A stretch of 64,000 bases of DNA from Ixodes scapularis (Eukaryota > Arthropoda > Arachnida > Ixodida > Ixodidae). Shown in pieces: positions 35,132-49,900 of the stretch (position 1 is its first letter; every line of letters starts with the position of its first letter). The position numbers were made by a program, and so were the translations under genes. The stretch covers positions 47,742,745-47,806,744 of the forward strand of contig NW_024609837.1 of NCBI RefSeq assembly GCF_016920785.2. The letters are read 5' to 3'. Under the pieces are notes generated by a model that worked only from the letters and a program-made list of their open reading frames with translations, did not search any database and was not told the DNA's origin.

Positions 35132-36300
35132 GAACCGAAAAAATACGGGTTCGGTTACGGTTCAGGTTTAGGTAAATTTATTTTGTTCCGGTTCAGTTCC
35201 GGTTCGATTGATTCGATCCGCGAACCGGTTCGCGAACCGGTTCGGGGCGCTGAACCGGTTCGTGAACCTGTTCGGAAATTATAAATGATAAATTGCAACA
35301 TCAAAATAAATTACAAATAAAACATCTGAAATCAGCACATGCGAAACGGGATGCATCGTAGTGTAAGGCTCAGGGATTTCTACCAGGAATGGTTTCTTTA
35401 TGTGCACTCAAAGGTTACCTCACCGACGTTTACGCATTCGGACTTCATCTAATTGGGTCCGACGCAGCAGCTGTAAAATCGGCGACCTCTTTACGAACCC
35501 ACTTACAAGTAGAACTCGCTAACTATCCCGCCACCTCGGCGTGTAAGCAATTGAAGGAACAGTGCGGAGAAAATACAGCTTTCTTTATTTGAACTAGCCT
35601 TCGGTAACTCAAATTAGACCCTTAAAGAAGTTTTCATTAAACAAGATACGGAATATGAAAAACACTTCACCGAACGCAACGCCAGAAAAACGTAATAGGA
35701 TAAATATTAAAATAGAAGAGTTCGCTGTCTCACAAATATATTACGTTTTAAGTGCCTATATGAAACCGGATGCATTATTATCAAACTCCACAGCCTTTTC
35801 TTTTCTCATTCCGATGGAAGCAAACTTCAAGAACTCGCGCGTTCCAGAAACGCGTTAGGAAATGAGCACACAGCAGCATTTAGGATTCACGAGATTGTAG
35901 AAAAATGAAATCCCGTGACGGCGATTTTTTTTTTTTTTTTGCACAGCCTTTTAATTATTTTTCTTCCGTGCAAGCCGCGACCAGCGCAATACTGGTTCCT
36001 ATGTCAAGATCCATGGATGCAGCGTTTGTCAAGATTCATGGATGCAGCGTTTATATTCCTAAGACTGAGTGGAGAAGAAAAATATGTAAGCGAGGTGTGT
36101 GTCAGTTGACGGCCCTTAAAAAACAAATGGCATTGATAGCACATTCATTGTCAACAGCGCGTGGCCGAACCGTTTTGACATGAGCCGGTAACCGTTATCT
36201 TTTTCCGGTTCAGTTCCGGTTCGGGTTCATCGCGATAACAATATAACGGTTCGGGTTCGGGTTCAGTTCCGGAAAAAATACCGGTTCGGTTTCGGTTTTA
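35132..36300. mobile_element. Element bounded by GGTTC-rich arrays
   Basis: The left block (35,132-35,278) and right block (36,184-36,300) are built of GGTTCGG / GAACCGG words. They share AAAAAATAC(G/C)GGTTCGGTT in the same orientation. The left block also contains a short palindromic array of CGCGAACCGGTTCG. The roughly 900 bp between them have no coding motif and a T16 run at 35,925. It is probably a non-autonomous transposon with repeat-rich ends. The superfamily is unknown to me. Confidence 0.5.
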
Positions 36301-38160
36301 TATTTCTTTCCAATGATTGGAAATCGAAAGCACTGGAAGCTTTGCGCTAAAATTTCAAGTTATGTTTTTCGCGATATGAAGACTTTATTTTAGAGTATAT
36401 ATTTAAACTGTTAGTCTTAAGCAAGTAAACTCTATGCAGCAATGTAGATTTTTCATAAATTAATTTTTCCTTCCAATTAATTTCCTCGTTCATCACATAC
36501 GACGGAGACCTGCACTTAGGCCCGGACCCGAGCTAAAATCGAAGAGCTTCCACTTTTTGTTTAAAATAAAGTTTCTCTCTCCTTGCAATGATTCGTAACC
36601 GAAAGCATCCCATACTAGTGGGCTGCAAATATAAAGATTTTTTGAGCGATATGAAAACTTTATTTCGAAGTATGAATTTAGATTTGTAATCTTTAACAAG
36701 AGTGATATTTTGTCGCCATTTTTTTAAAGGTGCTGCTCTCGCGCGTTATCAAACTTTCACATCAATCCCAAAATGATCTGCTTTAAAATTTCGTCTCTTT
36801 CTTGTGTAATTTGTGTTTGTTAATCTGGTAAAGGGAGCGATGGTACCAATGAGATAAAACTCTTATTAGAAACAACGCGATAAATGTAGTGCTTAAAATA
36901 GTAAAGCTAAAAAAGTTAAATGTTAGGCAAAAAATTGATGAGGTGCTAATTTATTATAATCCAGGGTATCGCTGCCCTATTCTCAATGAAATGTATTAAT
37001 ATATTGCAGGGGCTTACTAATATTGACTGCTCCGCACTATTTTTTGTGCTTTAGGCTGTATGTTTATTTTTTTTTTAGATCACCGAATTTCAGTTTTATC
37101 AGATGGCTGGTGTACATCACCCAGTTATCCAAAACGCATTTTTAATTTTCTAAAGTTTGATTGAAATCTTCATTATCAAGACTAGCATGACTAAAGTGTA
37201 ACTAGCTACGGAAGTTGAAAGAAACTACCAGTCGAGTCGCCGCTGTTGATCATACTTATTTCTCGACTGACTGTTTTAACTGAAATCTCATATAATTTTG
37301 ACTGAGAAAGGCCAACAAATTCATTTGCCGTGTTCAAAACAAATTTAAAGCCAAATTGCTTTTAAGTTACAATGGCTCAATTCTACATCGTAATTGTTTC
37401 TGTTAGCATCGAGCAAAAATTGTATATTTGCGTTGATCTGTGTACGAACCTTCGCAAAAAACCGCCTTCTGCACGCTTCCATCCTTGTCTGCTGGGCTGT
37501 GGAACGCCTTCTAAGCATGCGCTTTTGCTTTGCTGTGCGGTAGATCGAACGCTACGCATGGGTTCATAGCTCAGTGGCTCGCCATTTTTCGCCTGGGTGA
37601 TAAGCCATGCAAAAGCCTATAGCAGTTGTAGGGAAAATTTGTTAGGCTAAGCAATCGCGCGCGTCGAATTTGCAAGTTGGGACTACGCCCGTTTTGCATG
37701 TATATTTGCATTGAGCGTGGCAGATATGGTAATATTATTGGTTTTTGGTGCTGACAGCTTAAACTGGCCATGAAAAAAAAATTTTCTTTTTAAAAATCTA
37801 GTTGAAACACGAGTCTTAAGAACAATGATTTTGCGCGAAAAATTTATTTTAGAGCGATGTAGACAAAGCGAGACGCGATTTAGTTGCCAGTCACCTCCTT
37901 TCCACTTGTGTTTTCCTTTCGGCGTTTTAGACGCGTGGAGGAGAGGTGGATCGGCTTCGCCTTCACGGTGAGCTGGAAAGGGCGAATGCACGAGATGGTC
38001 ATTCCGGAACAACCCTGGACGTCATGGACTTTGCGCCCAGAATTTCAGATGAGTCTTTGGCCGTCAATATTGATTTATAAAAAAAATGAACTTTTTCCGA
38101 GTTATATGCATTTCTCAACACGCGTGTACCAGCCAGACTGTTTAAAAAAAAAAGTTTTTT
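36301..38160. other. Unassigned AT-rich region
   Basis: Two loosely similar segments occur (about 36,310-36,430 and 36,590-36,700). Both contain a T-C-AATGATT-G-AA-CGAAAGCA core and an ATATGAA(G/A)ACTTTATTT block, suggesting an old 280-bp-spaced duplication. Otherwise no coding motif or RNA gene is visible. Confidence 0.35.
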
Positions 38161-38171
38161 TTTTTTAAAGT

Positions 38172-38289
38172 ATTTAAAAGCGCCGAAAAAAGACAAGGAC
38201 AAAGAAGTGGAACGACATAAGGCGCAGGGGCAAGACGCCTTGTGTCGTTCCAGTTCTTTGTCCTTGTCTTTTTCGGCGCTTTTAATCAT
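38172..38289. repeat. Near-perfect hairpin (fold-back) sequence
   Basis: The left arm 38,175-38,219 (AAAAGCGCCGAAAAAAGACA onward) and right arm 38,241-38,286 are complementary over about 45 bases, with two or three mismatches and one length difference. They surround a loop of about 20 bases that is itself partly paired (GGCGCAGGGGCAAGACGCC). The outer flanks are TTTAAA-like. It may be a tiny fold-back element; a small-RNA precursor is possible but nothing else supports it. Confidence 0.75.
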
Positions 38290-40530
38290 TTAAAGAACCA
38301 TGAACCAACTGGCCCAGCTTTCAACTTTGCTACGTTTTTTTTTTCTTTTTAGGGTCCCTTTAAGAAACGTAGGGCGTGCTGATTTATTATCCCTTAGTAA
38401 CCAATGATAAGGCACATTAGACGAGAGCGGAAGGACCAATCACGAGCCGCGAACGTTGCAAGCCACATCCTGCTTCAGGTGTCAGTCACTGAAGCAAGCG
38501 CGTCGGGTCGCAGAGCCCTCCTGGTTTTTAATCTCCACCTCTGCCCTTTGCGATCTGCTTTGGCTCCGGCGTGTGGTCGTTAAACACTCAACAAGCACCG
38601 ATGCACTGCCCTGGCTAAATTAGTTTTCAATTTAGCGCAAACACCAGACGCTCACTGAGGCTGGCTGACTTCGCGCTGTTCAAGCCTACAGTGGACAGAA
38701 TTACTTTCAAACCGTGAACAAGAAGTACGACGCGGGGTTAAAAAAATGCTGCACGTTCTTTATGTTTCAAATTGATATTTTTACGAGTGACACTCTGCAG
38801 GGAATTCGGTGTTGCCATTTGTTGTCGGCTGTCGTTGCACCGGAGATTAAAAAATTCTTCTCCTCCCTTTGGGAGAGTCCCGCCGACTTTCCAAACCAAT
38901 AACGGCGCGGCGAAAAAAATAGTAAATATAACGATGCCATCAAAACAGATGTTTACAAACATTACTCCGGTTATTGGGAATCCACTTTGGTAGTATACAG
39001 TTGCTACGCGTAATGTTCAAGTGATTTAGAAACTTCGAGCTTTGGATTTTAGTATAACATCCCTACTTCTCGAACCCAAGACGAAACATAAAATATGTTT
39101 TGCCAAAACTCTTCGCCTTGCACCCGCTTGGCCTGCGGAGCTTCGCTTCGTTTATCTGCATGCGACCGCTCTCTGCTCGTCGCTGGATGCCAACAACAGC
39201 CCGTCCCTTCGCCTGCTCAACAACACCGGGAAACCCCGCGCCTTCGCTCGCATCGTCACTGCCGCAGACTCTTCTCAATGCAGCCTCCGCGCCGAGGGCG
39301 CATTCCGTCCCAGAAACGAGCGCGTTAATCCCGGTGTCCGACAACGTGGAGCGGAGGCGCGTACATGGTAATGTGAGAATTCCGAGGCACGACAGCTCGA
39401 AGCAGATGGGTTATGCGGCGGCGTGAGACTGATCGTCCTGAGCGTAGCCTCCTCTATACTCCAAAAGTCTGGCAGTTCGAGGACGGAACCATAGAGCGAG
39501 ACACACGCTCGTCAAAACTGTCCGATCCGGCGTGCGAACTGTCGGAAGGATGGCTGCTCTGAATCGCCGCACACGGCGGTTCGAGCGAGATAGATGGCTT
39601 CCGACGCGTCGTGGCGTCGTTCCCTTCAGCTCCGGTCAGTTTCGGCTATCCCTCTAGCAAATTGATGGATGGACGCTAATGGGTGTATTTGTAACGGGCA
39701 GTAGGTCGCGCCACCCAGCCTAGAAATCTAAAATACTCCCATCGTCCTTCGTGGTGTTTCTGGCTTTAAAACAAACGCAATATTTGTTATTATATCCCAT
39801 TACAGTTACGTCAGGCTACTTTTCTGCTCAACATCACTTAATCACGATAGACTGCAGCGGGCCTTACGAGCCATTCCAGCGAAGTAAGCACTGCGTACAA
39901 ATCACGGAGTATAGTCGGATTTTGACGGTCTCGATCGGTCTCGACGACTCGCGTCGCGTGAATCACCGCGCACCGCCACATCCGCTTCCCCGGGCCTTTA
40001 GCCCCTCCTTGCCCCGTCGGTCCCAAAGCTTCCCTGGCCCTCTGTAAATCGGACAGCAGTGCGGCGAATATCTGAAAAATTGGTCGCACGCCGTTGCCGG
40101 ACGGAGCCCCCGTCCGGCGCCATTTTCGGGGAAGCTGGATGTGAGCCCAGAGCTTTTGCAGTGGCGAGAGCCCGAAACACGCTTGTTCGCTCGGGAGAAG
40201 TGTTTCGGCGTCTCGCCGCTGCGGGGCTCCAGTAACGTGGCTTTCTTCTCCTCCGTTGCCTGCCGCTCCATCTATTTCCATATCGGCGGTCGCTTCTCGT
40301 GGCGATCTGCCAGGCTTTGTCAGTATATAGGAGTTTATGCCCTGGGGTACGCGAACGTGGTACAGCTATAGCTTTTACTTCTTCGCGCATTGTTGGCAAA
40401 TACGCACCATTTTGTTTTATCGTGTTCCACATATAAAATATTTCTATAGTCACATATTAAAGTTGAATTAATACTTTGGATGCTGCCCTTCGAAGGACAC
40501 TAACAAAGTAATTATGATCGCCAAGATCTC
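38290..40530. other. Unassigned region, GC-rich in its second half
   Basis: No recognised domain. Open frames of up to about 150 codons exist at 39,838-40,281 (minus) and 39,042-39,371 (plus), but they overlap frames on both strands in GC-rich sequence and carry no motif. A short stem (CCGGACGGAGCCCCCGTCCGG) lies at about 40,098. Confidence 0.4.
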
Positions 40531-40533
40531 TTT

Positions 40534-42968
<2,435 letters not shown>

Positions 42969-43170
42969 ATGGCAGCTGCTTCTGCCGGCACGGCTGCCGT
43001 ATTCGCCGCCCTCGGCTCATCGTCCATGGTGGAAACCACTATCCTAATCGGTATGTATGGGGAAATGGCAAGCATGGGGAAAAGTGCATCCTGCTTTCCT
43101 GGCATCTTTTTGTGCGTAATTTTTAGCGCGGTTCTGGGGCAGTCGTCGCTCCCAAACCGAACTCGGCGTG

Positions 43171-43225
43171 TCGATCGCTAGCGAACTTTAGGATCGCTAG
43201 TGAAATTGAGGATCGCTAGTGAAAT
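43171..43225 (+). repeat. Three short tandem copies (about 20 bp)
   Basis: GGATCGCTAGTGAAATTGA is repeated, preceded by a variant copy (TCGCTAGCGAACTTTA). It lies in the first intron of the YqaJ gene. Confidence 0.85.
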
Positions 43226-43578
43226 TGAGGATTGAACGAAGCCAGGATGGCACGAATTACGGCATGTGAATTTGCGCTAAACTCGAGGTGTTGCAGCTTG
43301 GGGACGCCGGGAATATTTGAACAAACTGTGCGGTTAGCGGCTCAGACCTGCGCTGCCACGTCTGCTTTAATTGAAATAGTAGAAACCTCAAATTTAAATA
43401 TGAATCGATATATAAATACCGAGTACAGCTAGCAAATGCGACGGATCCGTTTTTTTTTTTCTGATTTGGAATTTACTGTCTCAATGTTGGCACATTGATG
43501 TGGCTCTCTATAATCGCCTCGCGTGAAAATTATTTGTGCGCAAACTGTGTCGCGGCGTGTACTACATGAGGCCGTGTT

Positions 43579-43586
43579 ATATATAT

Positions 43587-43620
<34 letters not shown>

Positions 43621-43624
43621 ATAT
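43579..43624. repeat. (TA)n microsatellite
   Basis: TA repeats with two GTA interruptions, in the first intron of the YqaJ gene. Confidence 0.95.
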
Positions 43625-45900
43625 TCGTGTTGGAGAGTCTATCACAAAGCTAAGCCAAAGTATGAGCTCTGTGCCCAGTCTTGCTGTGCACAGTGGCGTC
43701 AGGACAAAACTCCCCTCCCCCTTCCCGTCTTACCTTCCATTTCCGAACGTTCTCAACACCATTGGCCATGCCAACCTTTTTTTTCAGTTTTGCATTGGCT
43801 GTTTGTTTCATAAGCGATTCTCGTTTTATTTTTAGGCTGCAAGGAATATCCTCACCCAGCTACGATTACAAGTTTTGTGGACGACACCAAGCTGTGGCCG
43901 GAGATTGGAGAGCCTCACATTATCTGCTATCTTCTGGAAACAAAGGCATGCGACTTCAAGGAAGCGAAGACATATAAAAACCTTGAGTCATACAACTATT
44001 TGCAAAGTGGATGGGTGGGACAAGTCCTTGCTCACAAAGTGCATGATGTCATATTTTTTAAGGCTCCAGTGACGCCTTCTCAGGCAGTGAACCAGAAGCC
44101 TCGTGCAGCATGGATATGTGCAAAACAGTCTGGGGAAGTGATGACTGCAGGCTGCACATGTATGGCCGGTCAAGCACGTGTCTGTAGCCATGCAGGTGCC
44201 ACCATGTGAAAAGTAAATATGGCGGTGAAGCTGAGTCTCAAAGGACAATCTTGCACAGATGGGGCTGCATCTTGGAACAGTGGGACAAAGAGAAATGTAG
44301 AACCAGTTATAATGACACAAGTGAACTTCAAGATGCAGAAGTGTGCTGTCGATGCAGACATTCCACCGCCAAGGAAGCAACCTTTGCTGCAATTCACGAC
44401 GGACAAGGAGCTTCAGGAGTACCACGACAAGCCACCTTACCCTCATCTCTTCAACATCCCAGGTAATTCCACCTTTCTGGCTGAGGCACTGATCAATAGA
44501 GAAGCCATTTTGCATACCTTATTTTGATTATAAAGTCAAAATGGGCCATGGTATAATTCATTATGATAGAAGGTGCACACTGTCATGCTATGTTAGAGTA
44601 GAGGCCCAGTTATGATATTCTTTCCTCAATCACCCTGTTTTCCACATAGTCAATTTTAAATACTCTGAGACTCAGTCACATGACCAGCATTAAAATGGTA
44701 CTTCAGATTTTGATGAGAAAGTGCAAAGCCTAATAAGGGCGATTTGAGAGATCTACATAGAATCAATGCAGCTAAATCTGTCTTTTTTGTGTCGTCAGGC
44801 ACTCTTCTTCATCATACATTGACCGCTACCTGCTCGGAGGAGCCTGCCATTGCCAGACCGCTCGCTGACATAGGCCAGCAAGACCACAGCAACGCTGAGC
44901 TTCTACCGGATGGGTGCCACCCTTGCTACAAATTTTACCAGGACTTTGTTGTTCTATCCGAGACTGGTGTTGGAGCATTGGAAGAAGCAACACGGAATCA
45001 GGCCTTTTCCTCCACTATGGCGCCTTGCAAGACGTATTCGCCTAACCTCTTCCAATGACAGGTGTGTCCCAAAGAAGCCTACAACAGATTGCACCAAAGC
45101 ACCGCAATCACTCATCAATCCAAGCTTCACTGGCAATGCTGCTACAAGACATGGTGGAACTTTCGAGCCTGTGGCGCGTGCAGCATTTGCGAGACAGACC
45201 GCGCTGACTGTAAAGCCATCTGGAACTGTCGTGCGCAGCGATCACCCCTGGCTTTCGGCAAGCCCAGATGGTCTTCTCGAAGACATTGACGCACTGCTGG
45301 AGATAAAGTGCGCTTACCTAGACAATGTCTGGGACCTCATGCCAACAAAGAACTATGACATCCAAACCATCAATGGAGAGCTGCGGCTTTCACCGACTGG
45401 AGTGAACGGTTATTACAGTCAGGTACAGTTTGCCATGTTTTGCTGCAAAAAGAACAATGCGTTTTTGTATCTCTGGTCTGCCAAAGGAAAAATCAATGTC
45501 ATTGTGCCGTACGACCAGCAGTATGTGGAAAACAACTTTCCACGACTGCGAAAACTCTACTTTACTCAAATGTTGCCAAGAGTTCAAGTAATGCAGAAGC
45601 AGGGAAAGTTTCATGTGACGCGACAGTATGCACGTTTGAGTGCTATGTGAATGAGTCTGAACACATGCATATATTCTTCTTTCGTGTCATAGTGTTGGCT
45701 TTGTGTACCGAAGATACCTTTTTTCACAATGTTGATTGTATCTATGGAATTTTCGAGAACAATAAAAACTATGCATTAGTGACCTTCAATGACATCTTAT
45801 TTATCAGGTATGCGTACCGACGAAGTCAGTTGTTCATTGACAAACACAGGTAACAGTTGTGCAGTCCGCAAGCCTTACAAATTTCCAGTTTCAAAGAAGC

Positions 45901-46980
45901 CTACTGTTGGTTTTGTTCTTCTCGAATGAGTTGTGGCTTCAGATTACAAAGGCCAGCACATACGAAAACCATGTAGTCGAAGTGCTTTCTTGATTTGATC
46001 GACAAGGGCTGCTTAAAAATACGGTAGGTTTTGATTCGGTTGATTGCTCCCTCCACGTGGATTTTCACAGAGGCAATGCACCTTGCCTTTGTCACTTCTT
46101 CTGTCAGTTGCTGTTTTCCTAAGAAAGAAACATCTAAAGTGAGACACTGCACAATGGATGTTGCCGAAATAGAAGTACCTCTTGTGAAGGCTGGCATGTT
46201 CAGACCTATTCCTTGGATTTCCAGGTGTGTGTCCAAGGTAAAACCCCTGTCGGCCATGATCTCGTCCCCTGGCAGCAGGTAGGTGGTCTTCAACTCCACA
46301 AGTTCTCACAATCGTCTCGTCTGACACCCGTCCGCCGTATACAATCGAAACAAACATTATGAGTCCGTTCGGTGCTATTACTGTAAGAAACTTGACAGTG
46401 TTAGAGGTCTTGTAGGCACTGAATGTTTGTGCTCTCGCCATCAGTTTCCTTGGGCGCTGCAGTGCTACTTATGTACAGTCGAAAATGCAGGTGGTCCTGC
46501 CATAGCCACATTCCCGAAACGACGCTGGCATACTGGCCTGTAGCCTTGACCATGGAAGCCAAACCACTACATATCTTAAGATTGTTTCCAGAGCACACAA
46601 TACCCTGGAGAAAACATTTCCAACTGTTGCAATCGATATCCCAAACCGTCTCGCAAGGTCTCCGTGCAAGAACCCAGCCGTAACCTCATTAGGGTTAGGA
46701 GCAGCTGATCATCGATGTCCATATATCTACTCCTTACAGAGCTGCTTACAGCCTTTGCAAGGCACCGGAACACCTCGGACGTGACGCTTGTGTAAAAGAG
46801 AATGTCGTCGGGGCTCATCTGTGCAGCAGTACTCCTTTTCATGCATGGAATCCTTGTGGATGCATATGAGTGGTCATAATGACAAGCTTCCCATTGAGTT
46901 CCTGCTTCTTTTCTTGCGACCTGTGAAATCAGAATGGTCATGTTGGAGTGTTTTAGTGCATTGTGAGGAAATTGGTACAT
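45901..46980 (-). pseudogene. DDE transposase (DDE_Tnp_4 / ISL2EU-like)
   Basis: Read on the minus strand, an N-terminal segment (MSPDDILFYTSVTSEVF, LLLTLMRLRLG) leads to a helix-turn-helix-like stretch (LARRFGISIATVGNVFSRVL). The catalytic region has the first Asp in CIFDCT, directly followed by a TAA at 46,469-46,471. It continues with FSAYKTSNTVKFL, APNGLIMFVS, YGGRVSDETIV, the second Asp in GDEIMADRGF (about 46,250) and the Glu in KIHVEGAINRIK (about 46,080). The chain ends with LCNLKPQLI and stops at 45,901. There are two frame changes (about 46,650 and 46,300) and one in-frame stop. All three catalytic residues are still encoded. It faces the YqaJ gene tail to tail, as expected for a single two-gene transposon. 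The terminal inverted repeats could not be placed. Confidence 0.85.
46974..46979 (+). repeat. GGTACA direct repeat, left of 267-bp array
   Basis: This 6-bp word abuts the first array base and recurs at 50,252-50,257 directly after the last. It is compatible with a target-site duplication or a slippage scar. Confidence 0.55.
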
Positions 46981-49900
46981 GATTACTGCGTTTGACTTGT
47001 TATGGCAACTATTATGTGTTTCAAAGAACCCACTTGAGCACTGGATATATCAAAAAGCGACGTCTTACTTCCCGGCATGCGGGATCATCGCTTGGGGGGT
47101 GATCCTAAGCTGCTTGCGGGTCGTCGCAGGCAGCATGCTGCATCAAAACAAACATGTTTCGCTGATAGTGACGGCATGCTGCATCAAAAAAAAAAAAGAT
47201 GTTTCGTTGATAGTGACGCGCAAGGAATATTTTTCACAACTCCAGGACTATCCGCACTTTCAGACAGGACTGTTCTCAAGTTGTTGAGCAATGATTTCTG
47301 GGTGGGACTTGCTATGGCAACTATTTTGTGTCTTACAGGAACCCGCTTGAGCACTGGCTATATTAAAAAGCGACGTCTTACCTCCCGGCATGCGGGATCA
47401 TCGCTTCGGAGGTGATCCTGGGCTGCTTGTGGGTCAAAGCAGACGGCATGATGCATCAAAACAAACATGTTTCGTTGATTGTGACGCGCAGGGGACATTT
47501 TTCACAACTCCAGGACTATCCGCACTTTCAGACAGGATTTTTCTCATGTTGTCGAGCAATGATTACTGGGTAAGACTTGTTATGGCGACTATTTTGTGCC
47601 TCTAGGGACCCACGCGTGCAATGGACATATTGAAAAGCGACGTCTTACCTGCTGGCATGCGGGATCGTCGCTTGGGGGGTGATCCTCGGCTGCTTGCGGG
47701 TCGTCGCAGGCAGCATGCTGCATCGAAAAAATCTTGTTTCGCTGATAGTGACGCGCAGGGAACATTTTTCACAACTCCAGGACTATCCGCACTTTCAGAC
47801 AGAATTGTTCTCAAGTTGTCGAGCAATGATTTCTGGGTGGGACTTGTTATGGCGACTATTTTGTGCCTCTAGGAACCCAAGCGTGCGATGGACATATTGA
47901 AAAGCGACGTCTTACCTGCTGGCATGCGGGATCGTCGCTTGGGGGGTGATCCTCGGCTGCTTGCGGGTCGTCGCAGGCAGCATGCTGCATCAAAACAAAC
48001 CTGTTTCGCTGATAGTGACGCGCAGGGAACATTTTTCACAACTCCAGGACTATCCGCACTGTCGGACAGGATTGTTCTCAAGTTGTCGAGCAATGATTTC
48101 TGGGTGGGACTTGTTATGGCAACTATTTTGTTCCTCTAGGAACCCACGCGTGCACTGAACGTATCGAAAAGCGACGTCTTACCTGCTGGCATGCGGGATC
48201 GTCGCTGGGGGGGGGGGGGGGGGGGGGTGATCCTCGGCTGCTTGCGTGTCAAAGCAGACGGCATGCTGCATCAAAACAAACATGTTTCGTTGATTGTGAC
48301 GCGCTGGGAACATTTTTCACAACTCCAGGACCATCCGCACTTTTAGACAGGATTCTTCTCAAGTTGTCGAGCCATGATTACTGGGTGGGACTTGTTATGG
48401 CCACTATTTTGTGTCTCTATGAACCCACGCGTGCACTCGACATATTGAAAAGCGACGTGTTACCTGCTGGCATGCGGGATCGTCGCTTGGGGGGTGATTC
48501 TGGGCTGCTTGTGGGTTAAAGCAGACGGCATGCTGCATCAAAACAAACATGTTTCGTTGATTGTGACGTGCAGGGGACATTTTTCACAACTCCAGGACTA
48601 TCCGCACTGTCGGACAGGATTGTTCTCAAGTTGTCGAGCAATGATTTCTGGGTGGGACTTGCTATGGCAACTATTTTGTGCCTCTAGCAACCCACGCGTG
48701 CACTGAACGTATCGAAAAGCGACGTCTTACCTGCTGGCATGCGGGATCGTCGCTTGGGGGGTGATCCTCGGCTGCTTGCGTGCCAAAGCAGAGGGCATGC
48801 TGCATCAAAACAAACATGTTAGGTTGATTGTGACGCGCAGGGAACATTTTTCACAACTCCAGGACCATCCGAACTTTTAGACAGTATTGTTCTCAAGTTG
48901 TCGAGCAATGATTACTGGGTGGGACTTGTTATGGCAACTATTTTGTGTCTCTATGAACCCATGCGTGCACTGGACATATTGAAAAGCGACGTCTTACCTG
49001 CTGGCGTGCGGGATCATCGCTTGGGGGGTGATCCTGGGCTGCTTGTGGGTTAAAGCAGACGGCATGCTGCATCAAAACAAACATGTTTCGTTGATTGTGA
49101 CGCGCAGGAAACATTTTTCACAACTCCAGGACCATCGGAACTTTTAGACAGGATTGTTCTCAAGTTGTCGAGCAATGATTACTGAGTGGGACTTGTTATG
49201 GCAACTATTTTGTGTCTCTATGAACCCACGCGTGCACTGGACATATTGAAAAACGACGTCTTACCTGCTGGCGTGCGGGATCATCGCTTGGGGGGTGATC
49301 CTGGGCTGCTTGTGGGTTAAAGCAGACGGCATGCTGCATCAAAACAAACATGTTTCGTTGATTGCGACGCGCAGGGAACATTTTTCACAACTCCAGGACC
49401 ATCCGAACTTTTAGACAGGATTGTTCTCAAGTTGTCGAGCAATGATTACTGGGTGGGACTTGTTATGGCAACTATTTTGTGTCTCTATGAGCCCACGCGT
49501 GCACTGGACATATTGAAAAGCGACGTCTTACCTGCTGGCGTGCGGGATCATCGCTTGGGGAGTGATCCTGGGCTGCTTGTGGGTTAAAGCAGACGGCATG
49601 CTGCATCAAAACAAACATGTTTCGTTGATTGTGACGCGCAGGGAACATTTTTCACAACTCCAGGACCATCCGCACTTTTAGACAGGATTGTTCTCAAGTT
49701 GTCGAGCAATGATTACTAGGTGGGACTTGTTATGGCAACTATTTTGTGTCTCTATGAACCCACGCGTGCACTGGACATATTGAAAAGCGACGTCTTACCT
49801 GCTGGCGTGCGGGATCATCGCTTGGGGGGTGATCCAAAGCTGCTTGTGGGTTAAAGCAGACGGCATGCTGCATCAAAACAAACATGTTTCCTTGATTGTG

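Larger units (their letters stand above)
42969..45650 (+). pseudogene. Spliced SWIM-finger / YqaJ-nuclease transposon gene
   Basis: Three exons with matching phases can be read: 42,969-43,050 (donor GTATGT), 43,836-44,462 (acceptor TTTTTAG, donor GTAATT) and 44,799-45,650 (acceptor GTCGTCAG, stop at 45,648). Exon 2 encodes a SWIM zinc finger (CTCMAGQARVCSH, about 44,154-44,192), then SCTDGAASWN. Exon 3 encodes a YqaJ/lambda-exonuclease-like domain with GTFEPVAR, the catalytic pair SPDGLL ... LEIKC (about 45,255-45,310) and NGYYSQVQFAMFCC. A TGA at 44,207 and a frame change near 45,005 break it as read. YqaJ proteins are the known partner of the DDE transposase in ISL2EU-type transposons, and a DDE transposase lies convergently 250 bp downstream. 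It is probably a transposon passenger nuclease, not a host gene. Confidence 0.8.

Noticed and set aside
37555..37620. tRNA-like A box (TAGCTCAGTGG)
   Set aside because: No B box or cloverleaf follows, so neither a tRNA nor a SINE head can be supported.
39838..40453. Open frames of 147-151 codons on the minus strand
   Set aside because: GC-rich sequence with several overlapping frames on both strands, no motif, and no splice or start context I trust.
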